The notes beneath the pieces are model-generated. The model was not told the DNA's origin and did not search any database. It saw nothing but the letters and a program-made list of their open reading frames with translations. Shown piece after piece: positions 34,878 to 43,288 of a stretch of 64,000 nucleotides of DNA. The translations under genes and the position numbers were made by a program. The stretch is from Treponema primitia ZAS-2. GTDB taxonomy: Bacteria; Spirochaetota; Spirochaetia; Treponematales; Breznakiellaceae. Within the stretch, counting starts at the first letter, position 1. Every line of letters starts with the position of its first letter. The DNA lies in contig NC_015578.1 in NCBI RefSeq assembly GCF_000214375.1, forward strand, positions 1,116,001-1,180,000. The letters are read 5' to 3'.

Positions 34878-35633
34878 TCACATCCTGAATTCGCTGCCCA
34901 GGTACACTTCCCGCACCATTTCGTTTGCCAGGATCAGATCCCGGTCTCCCTGGGCGACTATGGTGCCGTCGGCGATGATGAAGGCTTCGGTGGTTATCTC
35001 CAGGGTGTCCCGGACATTGTGGTCTGTGATGAGTATCCCTATGCCCTTTTCCGCCAGCCGGCGGATAATTTGCTTGATCTCATAAACCGCGATGGGGTCG
35101 ATACCCGCAAAGGGTTCGTCCAGCAGGAGGAACTTCGGCTCCGTGGCCAAGGCCCGGGCGATCTCGGTACGCCGCCGTTCGCCCCCTGAGAGGGTGTAGC
35201 CGTACTGGGTGCGGATGCGGCCTATGCCGAATTCATCCAGCAGGGCTTCAAGGCGATCCTTTTGGGCTGCTTTGTCAATATCCCTGCGGCTTTCCAGGAT
35301 AGCCCGTATATTCTGTTCCACCGTAAGTTTGCGGAAAATCGAGGCTTCCTGGGGAAGGTAAGCAACTCCCATCCGGGCCCGGCGAAACATGGGTTTTAAT
35401 GTGATATCATCCCCGTTCAGGGCCACTGTTCCCATGCTGGGTTTGTAGAAGCCCACAATCATGTAGAATATCGTTGTTTTCCCCGCGCCATTGGGGCCCA
35501 GGAGCCCCGCCACTTCTCCGTTCTTCATGGTAAAATCAACGCCTCGGACCACCTCCTTGGCGCCGAAACGCTTGTGAAGGTTCGTTACCGTTAAAATGTG
35601 GTTTGTTATGGTGTTGGAGTCAAGCTCGTCCAC
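34878..35633 (-). CDS. lptB: LPS-transport-type ATPase LptB
   Basis: 251 residues, GTG start with GAGGAA upstream. Walker [12 protein letters not shown] (about residues 46-56), Q-loop YLPQEASIF, signature [15 protein letters not shown], Walker [13 protein letters not shown], switch His in [12 protein letters not shown]. All diagnostic for LptB, which powers lipid or LPS extraction with LptF/LptG. The upstream genes encode LptA- and LptC-like proteins. Many treponemes lack true LPS, so the cargo may be another outer-membrane lipid (inference). Confidence 0.94.
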   Translation of the reverse strand: MDELDSNTITNHILTVTNLHKRFGAKEVVRGVDFTMKNGEVAGLLGPNGAGKTTIFYMIVGFYKPSMGTVALNGDDITLKPMFRRARMGVAYLPQEASIFRKLTVEQNIRAILESRRDIDKAAQKDRLEALLDEFGIGRIRTQYGYTLSGGERRRTEIARALATEPKFLLLDEPFAGIDPIAVYEIKQIIRRLAEKGIGILITDHNVRDTLEITTEAFIIADGTIVAQGDRDLILANEMVREVYLGSEFRM

Positions 35634-35636
35634 GGG

Positions 35637-36305
35637 CTATTCCTCTTCTTTTGTTTCTTCTGTCACTTCTTCTGTTGCTTCTTCTTTCGCTTTCTCTTTG
35701 ATAGAGCCGGAAACTGAGCCCTCCATGGTAACATCATCCGTATCAAGGTCTACCCTGATCCGGTCGGCCCTGAATTCATCGTTAGTTTTATAGACCACCG
35801 GAAACCCCGACAGATCCAGCAGTTTTGCCTGACGGCGGTACACGGCGTATTCGGAACGGCACACCATATCATCCTTGAAGAGCCGAACCGAGATTTGGAA
35901 TACCGTTATTTCGGCCTGATCGTCATATTCAATAAAACGGCCCTTGGCGACGATTTCGTTTTCCCGGTCCTCCAGGGTGGAATTCCCCTCCAGCCGGGCT
36001 ATTTTGAGTTTTCGGTCATAGCGTAGGCGGTCGGTCTGGAAGAGTATGTTTTTATCCTCCTCCAGCCCCCAGACTTCGCCGAAGCAGTCGATAAACTGAT
36101 TATCTTCCCCCTGAAGCTCTATCCGGTTAGCCCTGAGCAGCAGCTTATCGGACCGCACCTCGGCATTCCCGGTAAGCATGGTGATTTCTTTCCCCGACGC
36201 CCGACCCCCGGTCATGTGATCCGCCCTGAAAGTAAAGGTATCTGCATTGACAGAAAAGCTAAGGGCCAACAGTAAAAGTGTCAGGGGAAGGGTTTTTATG
36301 ACCAT
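35637..36305 (-). CDS. lptA: LptA/OstA-like periplasmic protein
   Basis: 222 residues with a signal peptide (about 1-21, ending VNADTF). The body follows the OstA/LptA beta-strand pattern: FRADHMTGGRASGKEITMLTGNAEV, LLLRANRIEL, RLRYDRKLKIARLEGNSTLEDRENEIVAKG (regions across residues 25-145). Such proteins form the periplasmic lipid bridge. The C-terminus is a low-complexity Lys/Glu/Thr tail (KEEATEEVTEETKEEE) not usual in LptA. Overlaps the end of lptC by 10 bases; lptB follows after 3 bases. Confidence 0.82.
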   Translation of the reverse strand: MVIKTLPLTLLLLALSFSVNADTFTFRADHMTGGRASGKEITMLTGNAEVRSDKLLLRANRIELQGEDNQFIDCFGEVWGLEEDKNILFQTDRLRYDRKLKIARLEGNSTLEDRENEIVAKGRFIEYDDQAEITVFQISVRLFKDDMVCRSEYAVYRRQAKLLDLSGFPVVYKTNDEFRADRIRVDLDTDDVTMEGSVSGSIKEKAKEEATEEVTEETKEEE

Positions 36306-37033
36306 AGGGCCGGTTCCATGGGCTCATACCCATCCGCATCCGGGCTTTGTTCCGGATTAATGAAAGGTTCCCCGTTTTCGGGGTAGCTGCCCGGTTCGGC
36401 CACTTCTTCGGAGGATTCCTCCCCGGAAGAATCCTCCTCATCCTTATCAACAAAAGTTCCATCTACGCCGCCGGAAAAGGCCCAGGTTCTGCTCCGGGCA
36501 TCGGCGAAAAAACCCTTGCCTGAAAAAAGGGTCCCGTCGGAACGCTGGATGCCCACGGTATCCTCTTCGCCCCCGGTAAGCAGCCTCGGTTCGTCCTCCC
36601 AGGAAAGGTTATCTGTTTCTATGGTTATATCTTCCGACTCAACGGCGATAATAATACTTTTTTCCAGCAATATATTTCCTGACTCCAGTTCCACCAGGGC
36701 ATTCCCCGCCCGGCCTGAGGCATTTACATCATCACCGTGATTGTAAAACTGTTCAAAGGAAAAATTCCGGAGTTCCATGGTCTGCCGTTTTTCATACCGT
36801 TCCGCCAGCTGGGCCCGGAAACGCACCACCGGGTCCCCATCCCGCATCCGGACATACTCCACCTCTCCCATAATAATGTCCGGCTGGTCTTCATTTTCAG
36901 ATTCCATGTCACCGTAATCAAAGGAGCAGCTGCCCAGCAAAACTAAGGCTATACCAATGAGGAATGAGAAATGAGAAATGAGGAATTTGTGTTTTGTCGC
37001 CACTCTTTTTTTGCCTGGTTTCGTATCTTTCAT
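36296..37033 (-). CDS. lptC: LptC-like lipoprotein
   Basis: 245 residues. The N-terminus is basic, then a hydrophobic stretch and a lipobox VLLGSC near residue 35. The rest resembles LptC: QPDIIMGEVEYVRMRDGDPVVRFRA and ITIETDNLSWEDEPRLLTGG, a beta-jellyroll with OstA-like strands; the C-terminal 45 residues are very acidic. The signal region ISHFSFLIG is encoded by four 7-bp tandem repeats (36957-36984), so repeat slippage would shift the frame. First of the lpt genes after pyrG; GGAAG lies about 11 bases before the ATG. Confidence 0.75.
   Translation of the reverse strand: MKDTKPGKKRVATKHKFLISHFSFLIGIALVLLGSCSFDYGDMESENEDQPDIIMGEVEYVRMRDGDPVVRFRAQLAERYEKRQTMELRNFSFEQFYNHGDDVNASGRAGNALVELESGNILLEKSIIIAVESEDITIETDNLSWEDEPRLLTGGEEDTVGIQRSDGTLFSGKGFFADARSRTWAFSGGVDGTFVDKDEEDSSGEESSEEVAEPGSYPENGEPFINPEQSPDADGYEPMEPALWS
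36957..36984. repeat. Heptanucleotide tandem repeat in the lptC signal sequence
   Basis: Four units of ATGAGRA (plus strand) at 36957, 36964, 36971 and 36978. The unit is not a multiple of three and lies in the first 30 codons of lptC, so adding or losing a unit changes the reading frame. A related stretch of GGAATTAGAAATTAGGAA type lies just before lptC on the minus strand, near 37045-37066. Confidence 0.85.
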
Positions 37034-37056
37034 TCCTAACTTCTGCTTCCTAATTT

Positions 37057-38685
37057 CTAATTCCCTTTCGTTTTTTTGACCGCAGCGATGAAGTCCCGGA
37101 ACAGGGGGCTGGCTGCGGTGGGTTTGGACTTAAATTCCGGGTGGAATTGTACCCCCAGGCCCCAGGGGTGATCCGACCATTCTACGGCTTCCACCAAACT
37201 TTTATCCTCCGTAAAGCCTGTAAGCTGAAGCCCTGCATCGGTCATTTCCTTGCGGAAGGTATTGGCAAATTCGTAACGGTGCCGGTGGCGCTCGGAAACG
37301 GTCTTTTCTTTATAGGCCGCGAAAAACAGGGAGTTTGGTTCCGCCAGGGATATCCATTTTCCCAGCCGCATGGTGCCGCCGTAGTTCTTCACATCCACCT
37401 GATCCTCCAGGAGGCTTACCACCGGGTGCTTGGTGTCCTGGTTAAATTCCGTAGAATCCGCGTCCTCCCAGCCCAGCACATTCCGGGCCCAGTCTATCAC
37501 CATGATCTGCATCCCCAAACAAATGCCGAAGTAGGGGAGCTTGTTTTTCCGGGCCCATGCCGAAGCCTTAACCATGCCGTTGATGCCCCGCTGGCCAAAG
37601 CCTCCGGGCACCAGGATACCATCCACCCCCCCATCCGCAGCGGAAGCCCCCAGGACAGCATCGGCATCCTCGGTTTCTTCCAGTCGGGAGGAGTCGATCT
37701 TTACCAACTCCACTTCCACCCGGTTTTCCAGCCCCGCATGGAACAGGGCTTCAAACACCGACTTATAGGAGTCGTGAAGGTCCATATACTTACCCACGAT
37801 GCCGATTCGGACCTTGCCGCTCAGGCTGTTAAAACGCTCCATCATGGAGTACCAGGGTTTGAGGTTGGCGTGCCTGCTCTCTACCCCCAACTTTTTCAAT
37901 ACCACCTGATCCAGTTTCTGATCGAAAAAAACCAGGGGTACCTCATAAATTGTAGTGTCCACATTGTAGGAAGTAAAGACCGCCTCGCTTTCCACATTGG
38001 TAAAAAGGGCTATCTTCCGTCGGGTTGCCTCTTCCAGCATTACCGGGGCCCGGCAAATCAGCACATCCGGCTGAATTCCCTGTTCCTGCATAGCCTTCAC
38101 CGAGTGTTGGGTGGGTTTGGTCTTTAACTCACCCTCGCCGACCTCCGGGATCAGGGTCAGGTGGGCTGAAAGGACGTTTTCCCGGCCCAATTCATGAATA
38201 AGTTGCCGGGCTGCTTCCAGAAAGGGGATGGATTCAATATCCCCCACGGTCCCACCGATTTCCACGATCACCACATCAGTATCGGCGTCTTCCTTGGAAA
38301 CCGCCAAAATCCGATTTTTAATTTCGTCGGTTATGTGGGGGATCACCTGGACACAACGCCCCAGGTACCGGCCCTCCCGTTCCTTACGGATCACGGTTTC
38401 GTAAACCTGGCCGGTGGTGATGGAATTGGCCCGGGAAAGGGGCCCGGAGGTAAACCGGGCGTAATTTCCCAGATCCAGGTCCGTTTCCCCCCCATCGTCG
38501 GTTACATAGACCTCCCCATGCTGGTAGGGGCTCATGGTCCCAGCATCCACGTTAATATAGGGATCGCACTTGACCATCCGGACATTAAACCCCCGTCCTT
38601 CAAGCAAGGCTCCCAGGGAGGAGGCCGCGACCCCCTTACCAAGGCTTGAACACACGCCCCCGGTGACAAAAATAAACTTATTCAT
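37057..38685 (-). CDS. pyrG: CTP synthase
   Basis: Makes CTP from UTP, ATP and glutamine. 542 residues from the ATG at 38685 (MNKFIFVTGG). Synthetase domain: VTGGVCSSLGKGVAASSLG (residues 7-25), KCDPYINVDAGTMSPYQHGEVYV and EIGGTVGDIES. Glutaminase domain: the oxyanion and nucleophile region YFGICLGMQ with Cys, VPGGFGQRG, and the late His-Glu in VQFHPEFKSKP. No Shine-Dalgarno, but a good promoter whose -10 ends 8 bases before the ATG. lptC follows 23 bases after the stop and is probably cotranscribed. Confidence 0.97.
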   Translation of the reverse strand: MNKFIFVTGGVCSSLGKGVAASSLGALLEGRGFNVRMVKCDPYINVDAGTMSPYQHGEVYVTDDGGETDLDLGNYARFTSGPLSRANSITTGQVYETVIRKEREGRYLGRCVQVIPHITDEIKNRILAVSKEDADTDVVIVEIGGTVGDIESIPFLEAARQLIHELGRENVLSAHLTLIPEVGEGELKTKPTQHSVKAMQEQGIQPDVLICRAPVMLEEATRRKIALFTNVESEAVFTSYNVDTTIYEVPLVFFDQKLDQVVLKKLGVESRHANLKPWYSMMERFNSLSGKVRIGIVGKYMDLHDSYKSVFEALFHAGLENRVEVELVKIDSSRLEETEDADAVLGASAADGGVDGILVPGGFGQRGINGMVKASAWARKNKLPYFGICLGMQIMVIDWARNVLGWEDADSTEFNQDTKHPVVSLLEDQVDVKNYGGTMRLGKWISLAEPNSLFFAAYKEKTVSERHRHRYEFANTFRKEMTDAGLQLTGFTEDKSLVEAVEWSDHPWGLGVQFHPEFKSKPTAASPLFRDFIAAVKKTKGN

Positions 38686-38693
38686 GTAAACCA

Positions 38694-38722
38694 ATTATCC
38701 CGATGCGGGGGGGCTTAGTCAA
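38694..38722 (-). promoter_or_regulatory. pyrG promoter, leaderless type
   Basis: Minus strand TTGACT, 17 bases, GATAAT, ending 8 bases before the ATG at 38685. Transcription would start within one or two bases of the start codon. Confidence 0.6.
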
Positions 38723-38819
38723 CGTACTGACAAATTCCCGGTTTGCTCAAAGGGGGTTCCGCCCGGTCACTACCCCAGCAGTAAAAGCCCACATTTTACT
38801 AATATTATAAAATTGATAA

Positions 38820-38848
38820 TTGACACTATCTAGCGCAGTCCTTACTAT
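38820..38848 (+). promoter_or_regulatory. cheR promoter, leaderless type
   Basis: TTGACA, 17 bases, TACTAT, ending 7 bases before the ATG at 38856. One mismatch from full consensus; divergent from the pyrG promoter 98 bases away. Confidence 0.62.
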
Positions 38849-38855
38849 AAAGGGT

Positions 38856-39677
38856 ATGGCAGATGAAATAGTTTTGACCGATGCTGATTTTGAGCAGTAC
38901 CGAAACCTCATTTACAATGAAAGCGGTATCAATTTTACCAAGACCAATCGCTCCATTCTGGAGGGCAGGCTCAAGGAGCGGCTTCGGGGTAAGACGGGGA
39001 TCACCTTGGGTTCCTATTTTACTACCATCTCCAAAGATAAAGAGGAGCTCAAGGGCTTTCTTGATTCGGTTACCACCAATCTGACCCGGTTTTTTCGTAA
39101 TCAGGCCCAATTTGACGCTCTGGAACACCATGTTATCCCGGAATTGATGAAGATTAAGAAGCCTACAGGCAATACTACCATCAAAATCTGGAGTGCCGGC
39201 TGTTCCACCGGGGAGGAACCCTATACTATCGCCATGCTTTTGACCGAAATTCTGCCCCCGCCCTGGAAATTTGAGATCGTGGCCAGTGATATCAGCCTGA
39301 AATGCCTTATGACCGGCAAGGAGGGCTTCTACGCCGATGGTCGTATGGACGGTATCCCGGATAATTACCTGAAAAAGTACTTCGACAAGGTAACCGGAGG
39401 CTATAAGGTTAAGCCCGAGCTGATGGCTAAGATACGTTTTGATTACCATAACCTTAAAAACGATTCGGGGCAGCGCAATCTGGACATCGTATTCTGTCGG
39501 AATGTGATCATCTATTTTGATGAACAAACCCAGCTCGGGGTGGTTAACCGTTTCTGGGATTCCATGGCGTCCAAGGCCTTTCTTTTTATCGGCCATTCTG
39601 AATCCCTCTTCGGGATGAATACCAAATTCGAATTTGTTAAAACCGAGTGGGCAACCTTGTACCGGAAATTTATATAG
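38856..39677 (+). CDS. cheR: Chemotaxis protein methyltransferase CheR
   Basis: Methylates glutamates of chemoreceptors using SAM. 273 residues from the ATG at 38856. N-terminal helical domain (FEQYRNLIYNESGINF, residues 11-26; RSILEGRLKERLR), then the SAM-binding domain with IWSAGCSTGEEPYTIAM near residue 112, IVASDIS, and IVFCRNVIIYFDE with the Asn-Val-Ile-Ile signature near residue 215. cheB follows after 31 bases. An AAAGGG touches the start codon too closely to act as a normal ribosome-binding site. Confidence 0.95.
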   Translation: MADEIVLTDADFEQYRNLIYNESGINFTKTNRSILEGRLKERLRGKTGITLGSYFTTISKDKEELKGFLDSVTTNLTRFFRNQAQFDALEHHVIPELMKIKKPTGNTTIKIWSAGCSTGEEPYTIAMLLTEILPPPWKFEIVASDISLKCLMTGKEGFYADGRMDGIPDNYLKKYFDKVTGGYKVKPELMAKIRFDYHNLKNDSGQRNLDIVFCRNVIIYFDEQTQLGVVNRFWDSMASKAFLFIGHSESLFGMNTKFEFVKTEWATLYRKFI

Positions 39678-39708
39678 GGCAGAGAAAAATAGTAAAAGGA
39701 GAACGATT

Positions 39709-40863
39709 GTGGCTGAGGATGTTGCGGTATTAATTGTTGACGATTCGGCGCTGATGCGTAATCTCATAGGCAGGATGATAGAAGCCACCCCTGGGTTGGT
39801 GATTGCTGAAAAGGCCATGAACGGACGTTTCGCCCTGGATAAGATACCCCGGGTCAACCCGGATATTATCGTCCTGGACCTGGAAATGCCGGAAATGAAC
39901 GGCATTGAATTCCTTAAGGAACGAAAAAAACAGGGGATCACCATCCCGGTGGTGATCCTTTCTTCCATTGCCGCCAAAGGCGCGGAGATCACCTTTGAAG
40001 CCCTTTCTCTGGGGGCCAGCGACTTTATTCAGAAACCCTCAGGTTCGGTGTCCGAGGACATCCACACCGTAAAGGATACCCTGGTGGGCATGCTCTTAGG
40101 CTATGGCGGTCAGTACCGCCGGAGTCAGGGCCGCAAGGTAGTCCCCTCCATTGATTTTACCGCCAAGACCATTACCCCCATTGCACACGGAACCGAGCCG
40201 GCGAAAAGTTCCACGGTCAGTCAGATCCTGGGTAGCCCAGCCACCGGGCCGGCCAAGCCGCTGGTAGCGGTACGCAAGCCCGCTAAGACCGAAATTATTG
40301 CCATCGGTATCTCCACCGGCGGACCTGACGCCCTGCGGGTGGTGTTTGCCAACCTGGATAAGGACCTGAAGGTGCCCATCGTGGTGGTTCAGCATATGCC
40401 CCAGGGCTTTACTAACGAATTTGCCAAAAGCCTGGACCGGCTCTGCCCCTTGGATGTGAAGGAAGCCGAAGAAGGGGACGCTATACAGCCCGGGCGCATC
40501 CTCATTGCCCAGGGGAATAAGCACCTGGAAGTGGAGCGGAGGGGCGGGGGAGTTGTAGCCCACCTTTCCGATGCGCCCCAGGTGAGCGGTCACCGGCCTT
40601 CGGCGGATGTGCTCTTCGCCTCGGTGGCTCTTGTGTATACCAACCATGCCCTGGGGGTGATCATGACCGGTATGGGCCGGGACGGCGCCCAACAGCTGGG
40701 GACCATTTTCAAGGAAGGGGGCATGACCCTGGGCCAGGATGAGGCGTCCGCCGTGGTTTACGGTATGCCCCGGGTAGCCCATGAACTGGGCCATGTGCAG
40801 GAGCAGGTTTCCCTGGAGAAAATGGCCCGCCGAATCTGCGATGTGGCCAAGGCGGTGCGGTAA
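39709..40863 (+). CDS. cheB: Chemotaxis response regulator methylesterase CheB
   Basis: Removes methyl groups from, and deamidates, chemoreceptors; activated by CheA phosphorylation. GTG start with AAAAGGAG seven bases upstream; 384 residues. Receiver domain residues 1-120 with acidic pocket VDDS (about residues 10-13) and phospho-acceptor Asp57 in VLDLEMP. Linker about 130-195. Catalytic domain with Ser in GISTGGPDAL, His in VVQHMPQGFT and Asp in IMTGMGRDGAQQL. Forms an adaptation pair with cheR. Confidence 0.96.
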   Translation: MAEDVAVLIVDDSALMRNLIGRMIEATPGLVIAEKAMNGRFALDKIPRVNPDIIVLDLEMPEMNGIEFLKERKKQGITIPVVILSSIAAKGAEITFEALSLGASDFIQKPSGSVSEDIHTVKDTLVGMLLGYGGQYRRSQGRKVVPSIDFTAKTITPIAHGTEPAKSSTVSQILGSPATGPAKPLVAVRKPAKTEIIAIGISTGGPDALRVVFANLDKDLKVPIVVVQHMPQGFTNEFAKSLDRLCPLDVKEAEEGDAIQPGRILIAQGNKHLEVERRGGGVVAHLSDAPQVSGHRPSADVLFASVALVYTNHALGVIMTGMGRDGAQQLGTIFKEGGMTLGQDEASAVVYGMPRVAHELGHVQEQVSLEKMARRICDVAKAVR

Positions 40864-40938
40864 AGGTTTTTTCAGGTAAGAAAAATTTTAAAAATTACCG
40901 GGGATTAGCGGATATTCGCCGGATCTTGTAAAAAAAAT

Positions 40939-41682
40939 ATGAAAAATAGGTATGAAGATTTACTGGAATATTACGATGAGTTGTTTCCGGTTGAAAAGAA
41001 GCGCATGGAATTTATTGAATTCCTGACAAAAAACCTGGATCCCTCCAGGCCTTTTCGGGTTCTGGATATAGGCTGCGCCACCGGGACCACCGCCCTGTAC
41101 CTGGCCCGGCAGGGCATGGATCTGGTGGGCATTGATGTCAATGAGACCATGATCCAAAGCGCCAACCGTCGTAACCGGGAACCCAAAAGCAACGCCCGTT
41201 TTTTTTGCATGGATATGCGCGCCTGCCGCTCCTATTTCCCCGCAGCAAGCTTTGACATGATTCTCTGCCTGGGAAACAGTCTGGCCTGCCTCAACAGTAA
41301 AGGTGAAATTGATTCCCTGTTCCGCCAAGTCCGGGAACTTTTGGTGCAGGACGGGGTTTTTGTGTTTGAGCTTTTGAATTACGACCGTATTGTGGTGGGA
41401 AAAAGCGGCGAAATACCCCCCAAAGAAACGGTGCGGGTGAATCTTACCCAGCGTTATAATACCATCCCGGACGGCCATATACGACTCAGCACTGCGGTCC
41501 TTTCCCTTAACGGCTACCCGGTCTTCTCCGAAGACACCCTGCTCTACCCGGTGGGTTCCCGGGAATTAAGCTCCCTGCTCCGGAATGCCCCGCTCAGTGG
41601 AGAACCTTTTTACCGGGACTTTGACAAAAACCCCCTGAGCCGGGAGGCGGTTACCCTGGTGGGGACTGCCAGGAAGGATTAA
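40939..41682 (+). CDS. Class I SAM-dependent methyltransferase
   Basis: 247 residues. SAM-binding motif I VLDIGCATGTTALYLARQG (about residues 41-59), acidic residue in LVGIDVNETMI, motif IV FDMILCLGNSLAC near residue 110. The opening YEDLLEYYDELFPVEKKRMEF is frequent in this family. Substrate unknown. It lies 75 bases after cheB; the gap contains GGTAA…TTACC complementarity but no T-run, and the start has no Shine-Dalgarno. A role in chemotaxis is not implied. Three tandem mini-palindromes follow the stop. Confidence 0.85.
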   Translation: MKNRYEDLLEYYDELFPVEKKRMEFIEFLTKNLDPSRPFRVLDIGCATGTTALYLARQGMDLVGIDVNETMIQSANRRNREPKSNARFFCMDMRACRSYFPAASFDMILCLGNSLACLNSKGEIDSLFRQVRELLVQDGVFVFELLNYDRIVVGKSGEIPPKETVRVNLTQRYNTIPDGHIRLSTAVLSLNGYPVFSEDTLLYPVGSRELSSLLRNAPLSGEPFYRDFDKNPLSREAVTLVGTARKD

Positions 41683-41688
41683 CTCCCC

Positions 41689-41732
41689 GGGCTTTAGCCC
41701 ATTGGACTTTAGTCCGCCGGGCTTTTAGCCCG
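41689..41732. repeat. Three tandem mini-palindromes between convergent genes
   Basis: GGGC-TTTA-GCCC (41689-41700), GGAC-TTTA-GTCC (41704-41715) and CGGGC-TTTTA-GCCCG (41718-41732), spaced 15 bases apart. The second differs from the first by paired changes that keep the stem. The third includes the stop codon of the PSP1 gene. They may act as a two-way termination or mRNA-protection array, or be a dispersed repeat family. Confidence 0.85.
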
Positions 41733-42669
41733 CCTTCACCTGCCACTTGCCCTCGATTTTTTCGAACCGGGCGGCGGGTAGGGTGACCTGGCGGCTGTCT
41801 TCGGCGCTGAGTTTTACGGTACCTACCACCACATTGACCTCCACCACTTTCCAGATAGCATCGTCATAGCTGATCTTGCAGCCCTCAGGGGGGATGAGCC
41901 GGCGCTGTTCGTTGTAAAAATTGTGCTCGTAGGCCAGGCAACAGAGGAGACGGCCGCAGGGGCCGGAAATTTTCATGGAGTTCAGGGAGAGGTTCTGGTC
42001 CTTGGCCATTTTTATAGAGACCGGCTTGAGTTTGTCCGAAACCGCGTGGCAGCAGTAGGCCCGGCCACAGACACCCAGGCCGCCCACTACCCGGGATTCG
42101 TCCCGGACCCCGATCTGGCGCAGCTCAATACGGGTCTTGAAGATACTTACCAGGTCCTTTACCAGTTCACGGAAGTCCACCCGGTTTTCTGCGGTAAAGA
42201 AAAAGAGGATCTTTGGTTCCTCCAGTAGGTAATGGACCGAAACCAGCTTCATTTCCAAACGGTGGGTCTCGATTTTTTCCTTACAGATCCGGAAGGCGTC
42301 TTTTTCCTGTTTCCGGTTATATTGGGATTTTTCCAGGTCATCCTTGGAGGCGGGCCGTTCTATCCGGGATATTTCGCCTAAGCCCGGAGAATTCCGGTGC
42401 TGTATGGGGCCGATTATCTGGGCCAGATCCCGTCCGTACCGGGTGGGAACCATGACCCAGCTTCCGGCGCCCAGTTCTTCCCCTTTATAGGCGGCGAGAA
42501 AGGTTTCATTGGAGTAGGAAAGCCGGAGCCGGTAAACCGGGGTGTCCGGGGCCAGGGGGTCATCCACGGCTACAACGATAACATCGGTTTCTTCCCCCAG
42601 GGAGTCAGAATTATCCTCTAGGGCGGAAATATCCTCATCCCCGTCCATATCTTCATATTCATCAGACAT
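41725..42669 (-). CDS. PSP1-domain protein, RicT (YaaT)-like
   Basis: 314 residues. An acidic N-terminal tail (DEYEDMDGDEDISALEDNSD, residues 3-22) precedes the PSP1 core. The Cys-rich block LGVCGRAYCCHAV followed by GPCGRLLCCLAYEH (about residues 200-250) is that of Bacillus RicT, where such cysteines contribute to iron-sulfur binding by the RicT-RicA-RicF complex, which directs RNase Y cleavage. RNase Y is encoded at 18.6 kb. AAGGA lies nine bases before the ATG. Last gene of the M23-bactofilin-YaaR-PSP1 operon. RicA and RicF are not seen in this window. Confidence 0.88.
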   Translation of the reverse strand: MSDEYEDMDGDEDISALEDNSDSLGEETDVIVVAVDDPLAPDTPVYRLRLSYSNETFLAAYKGEELGAGSWVMVPTRYGRDLAQIIGPIQHRNSPGLGEISRIERPASKDDLEKSQYNRKQEKDAFRICKEKIETHRLEMKLVSVHYLLEEPKILFFFTAENRVDFRELVKDLVSIFKTRIELRQIGVRDESRVVGGLGVCGRAYCCHAVSDKLKPVSIKMAKDQNLSLNSMKISGPCGRLLCCLAYEHNFYNEQRRLIPPEGCKISYDDAIWKVVEVNVVVGTVKLSAEDSRQVTLPAARFEKIEGKWQVKAG

Positions 42670-42733
42670 AATGGTTTCCTTTTTTGGCGAAAGCAGGATC
42701 GCCGAGGTCGCGTTACAATAAAAACATAGGTCT

Positions 42734-43288
42734 TTATTGTACTAAATCTACAAGCAGGCCGGTGATTTCATCAAGCCGGGCCAACAGTCCAAGCTGGTCA
42801 ACCTGGCCCGCAAGTATTCCCGCAGCCAGTTGTTCCAGTTTTTCATCCACCACCCGGATCACGTGATGCCGTTTTGCCTCTTTTGATTCCGAGGTTCCAC
42901 GCTCACCCTTAAACCCGGGTTTTAAGTAATTGGGGATGCCGATCTGGGCTTCAATATCGTAGCCATTTGCCACCACATAGCGGAGGAAACGGCGGACCGC
43001 CCGTTTGTACTGTGCTATCTCCTCACCCAGGGGCCGCAGCCGCAGATCGTCACCGGCGCTGTGGACCCCGTCAAGGAGTTCCTGGAGGACCTCTTCCGAG
43101 GGGGCAAGGCTGTCCAGGGCGGCCGAGGCTTCAAGGTCCTCAGCTTCCCGGGTTTCGGTTCCCTCCAGGAGACGGGAGAAGGCACTCTTTTTTGTGCCTT
43201 TTATTGCCTTGTCCCCGGGTTTCCGGGTCTGGGCGTAGGCTGCGGGGTTAAAAAGCGGGATGTTGCTGGGGAGCTCTATTTTATCCAT
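42734..43288 (-). CDS. YaaR (DUF327)-family protein
   Basis: 184 residues from the ATG at 43288, which overlaps the bactofilin stop by 8 bases and has GGGGGA upstream; an earlier start would sit inside the bactofilin gene. The last 110 residues match DUF327: LGEEIAQYKRAVRRFLRYVV, IRVVDEKLEQLAAGIL and LARLDEITGLLVDLV. In Bacillus, yaaR lies next to yaaT (ricT), the same pairing as here. Molecular function is unknown. Confidence 0.82.
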   Translation of the reverse strand: MDKIELPSNIPLFNPAAYAQTRKPGDKAIKGTKKSAFSRLLEGTETREAEDLEASAALDSLAPSEEVLQELLDGVHSAGDDLRLRPLGEEIAQYKRAVRRFLRYVVANGYDIEAQIGIPNYLKPGFKGERGTSESKEAKRHHVIRVVDEKLEQLAAGILAGQVDQLGLLARLDEITGLLVDLVQ

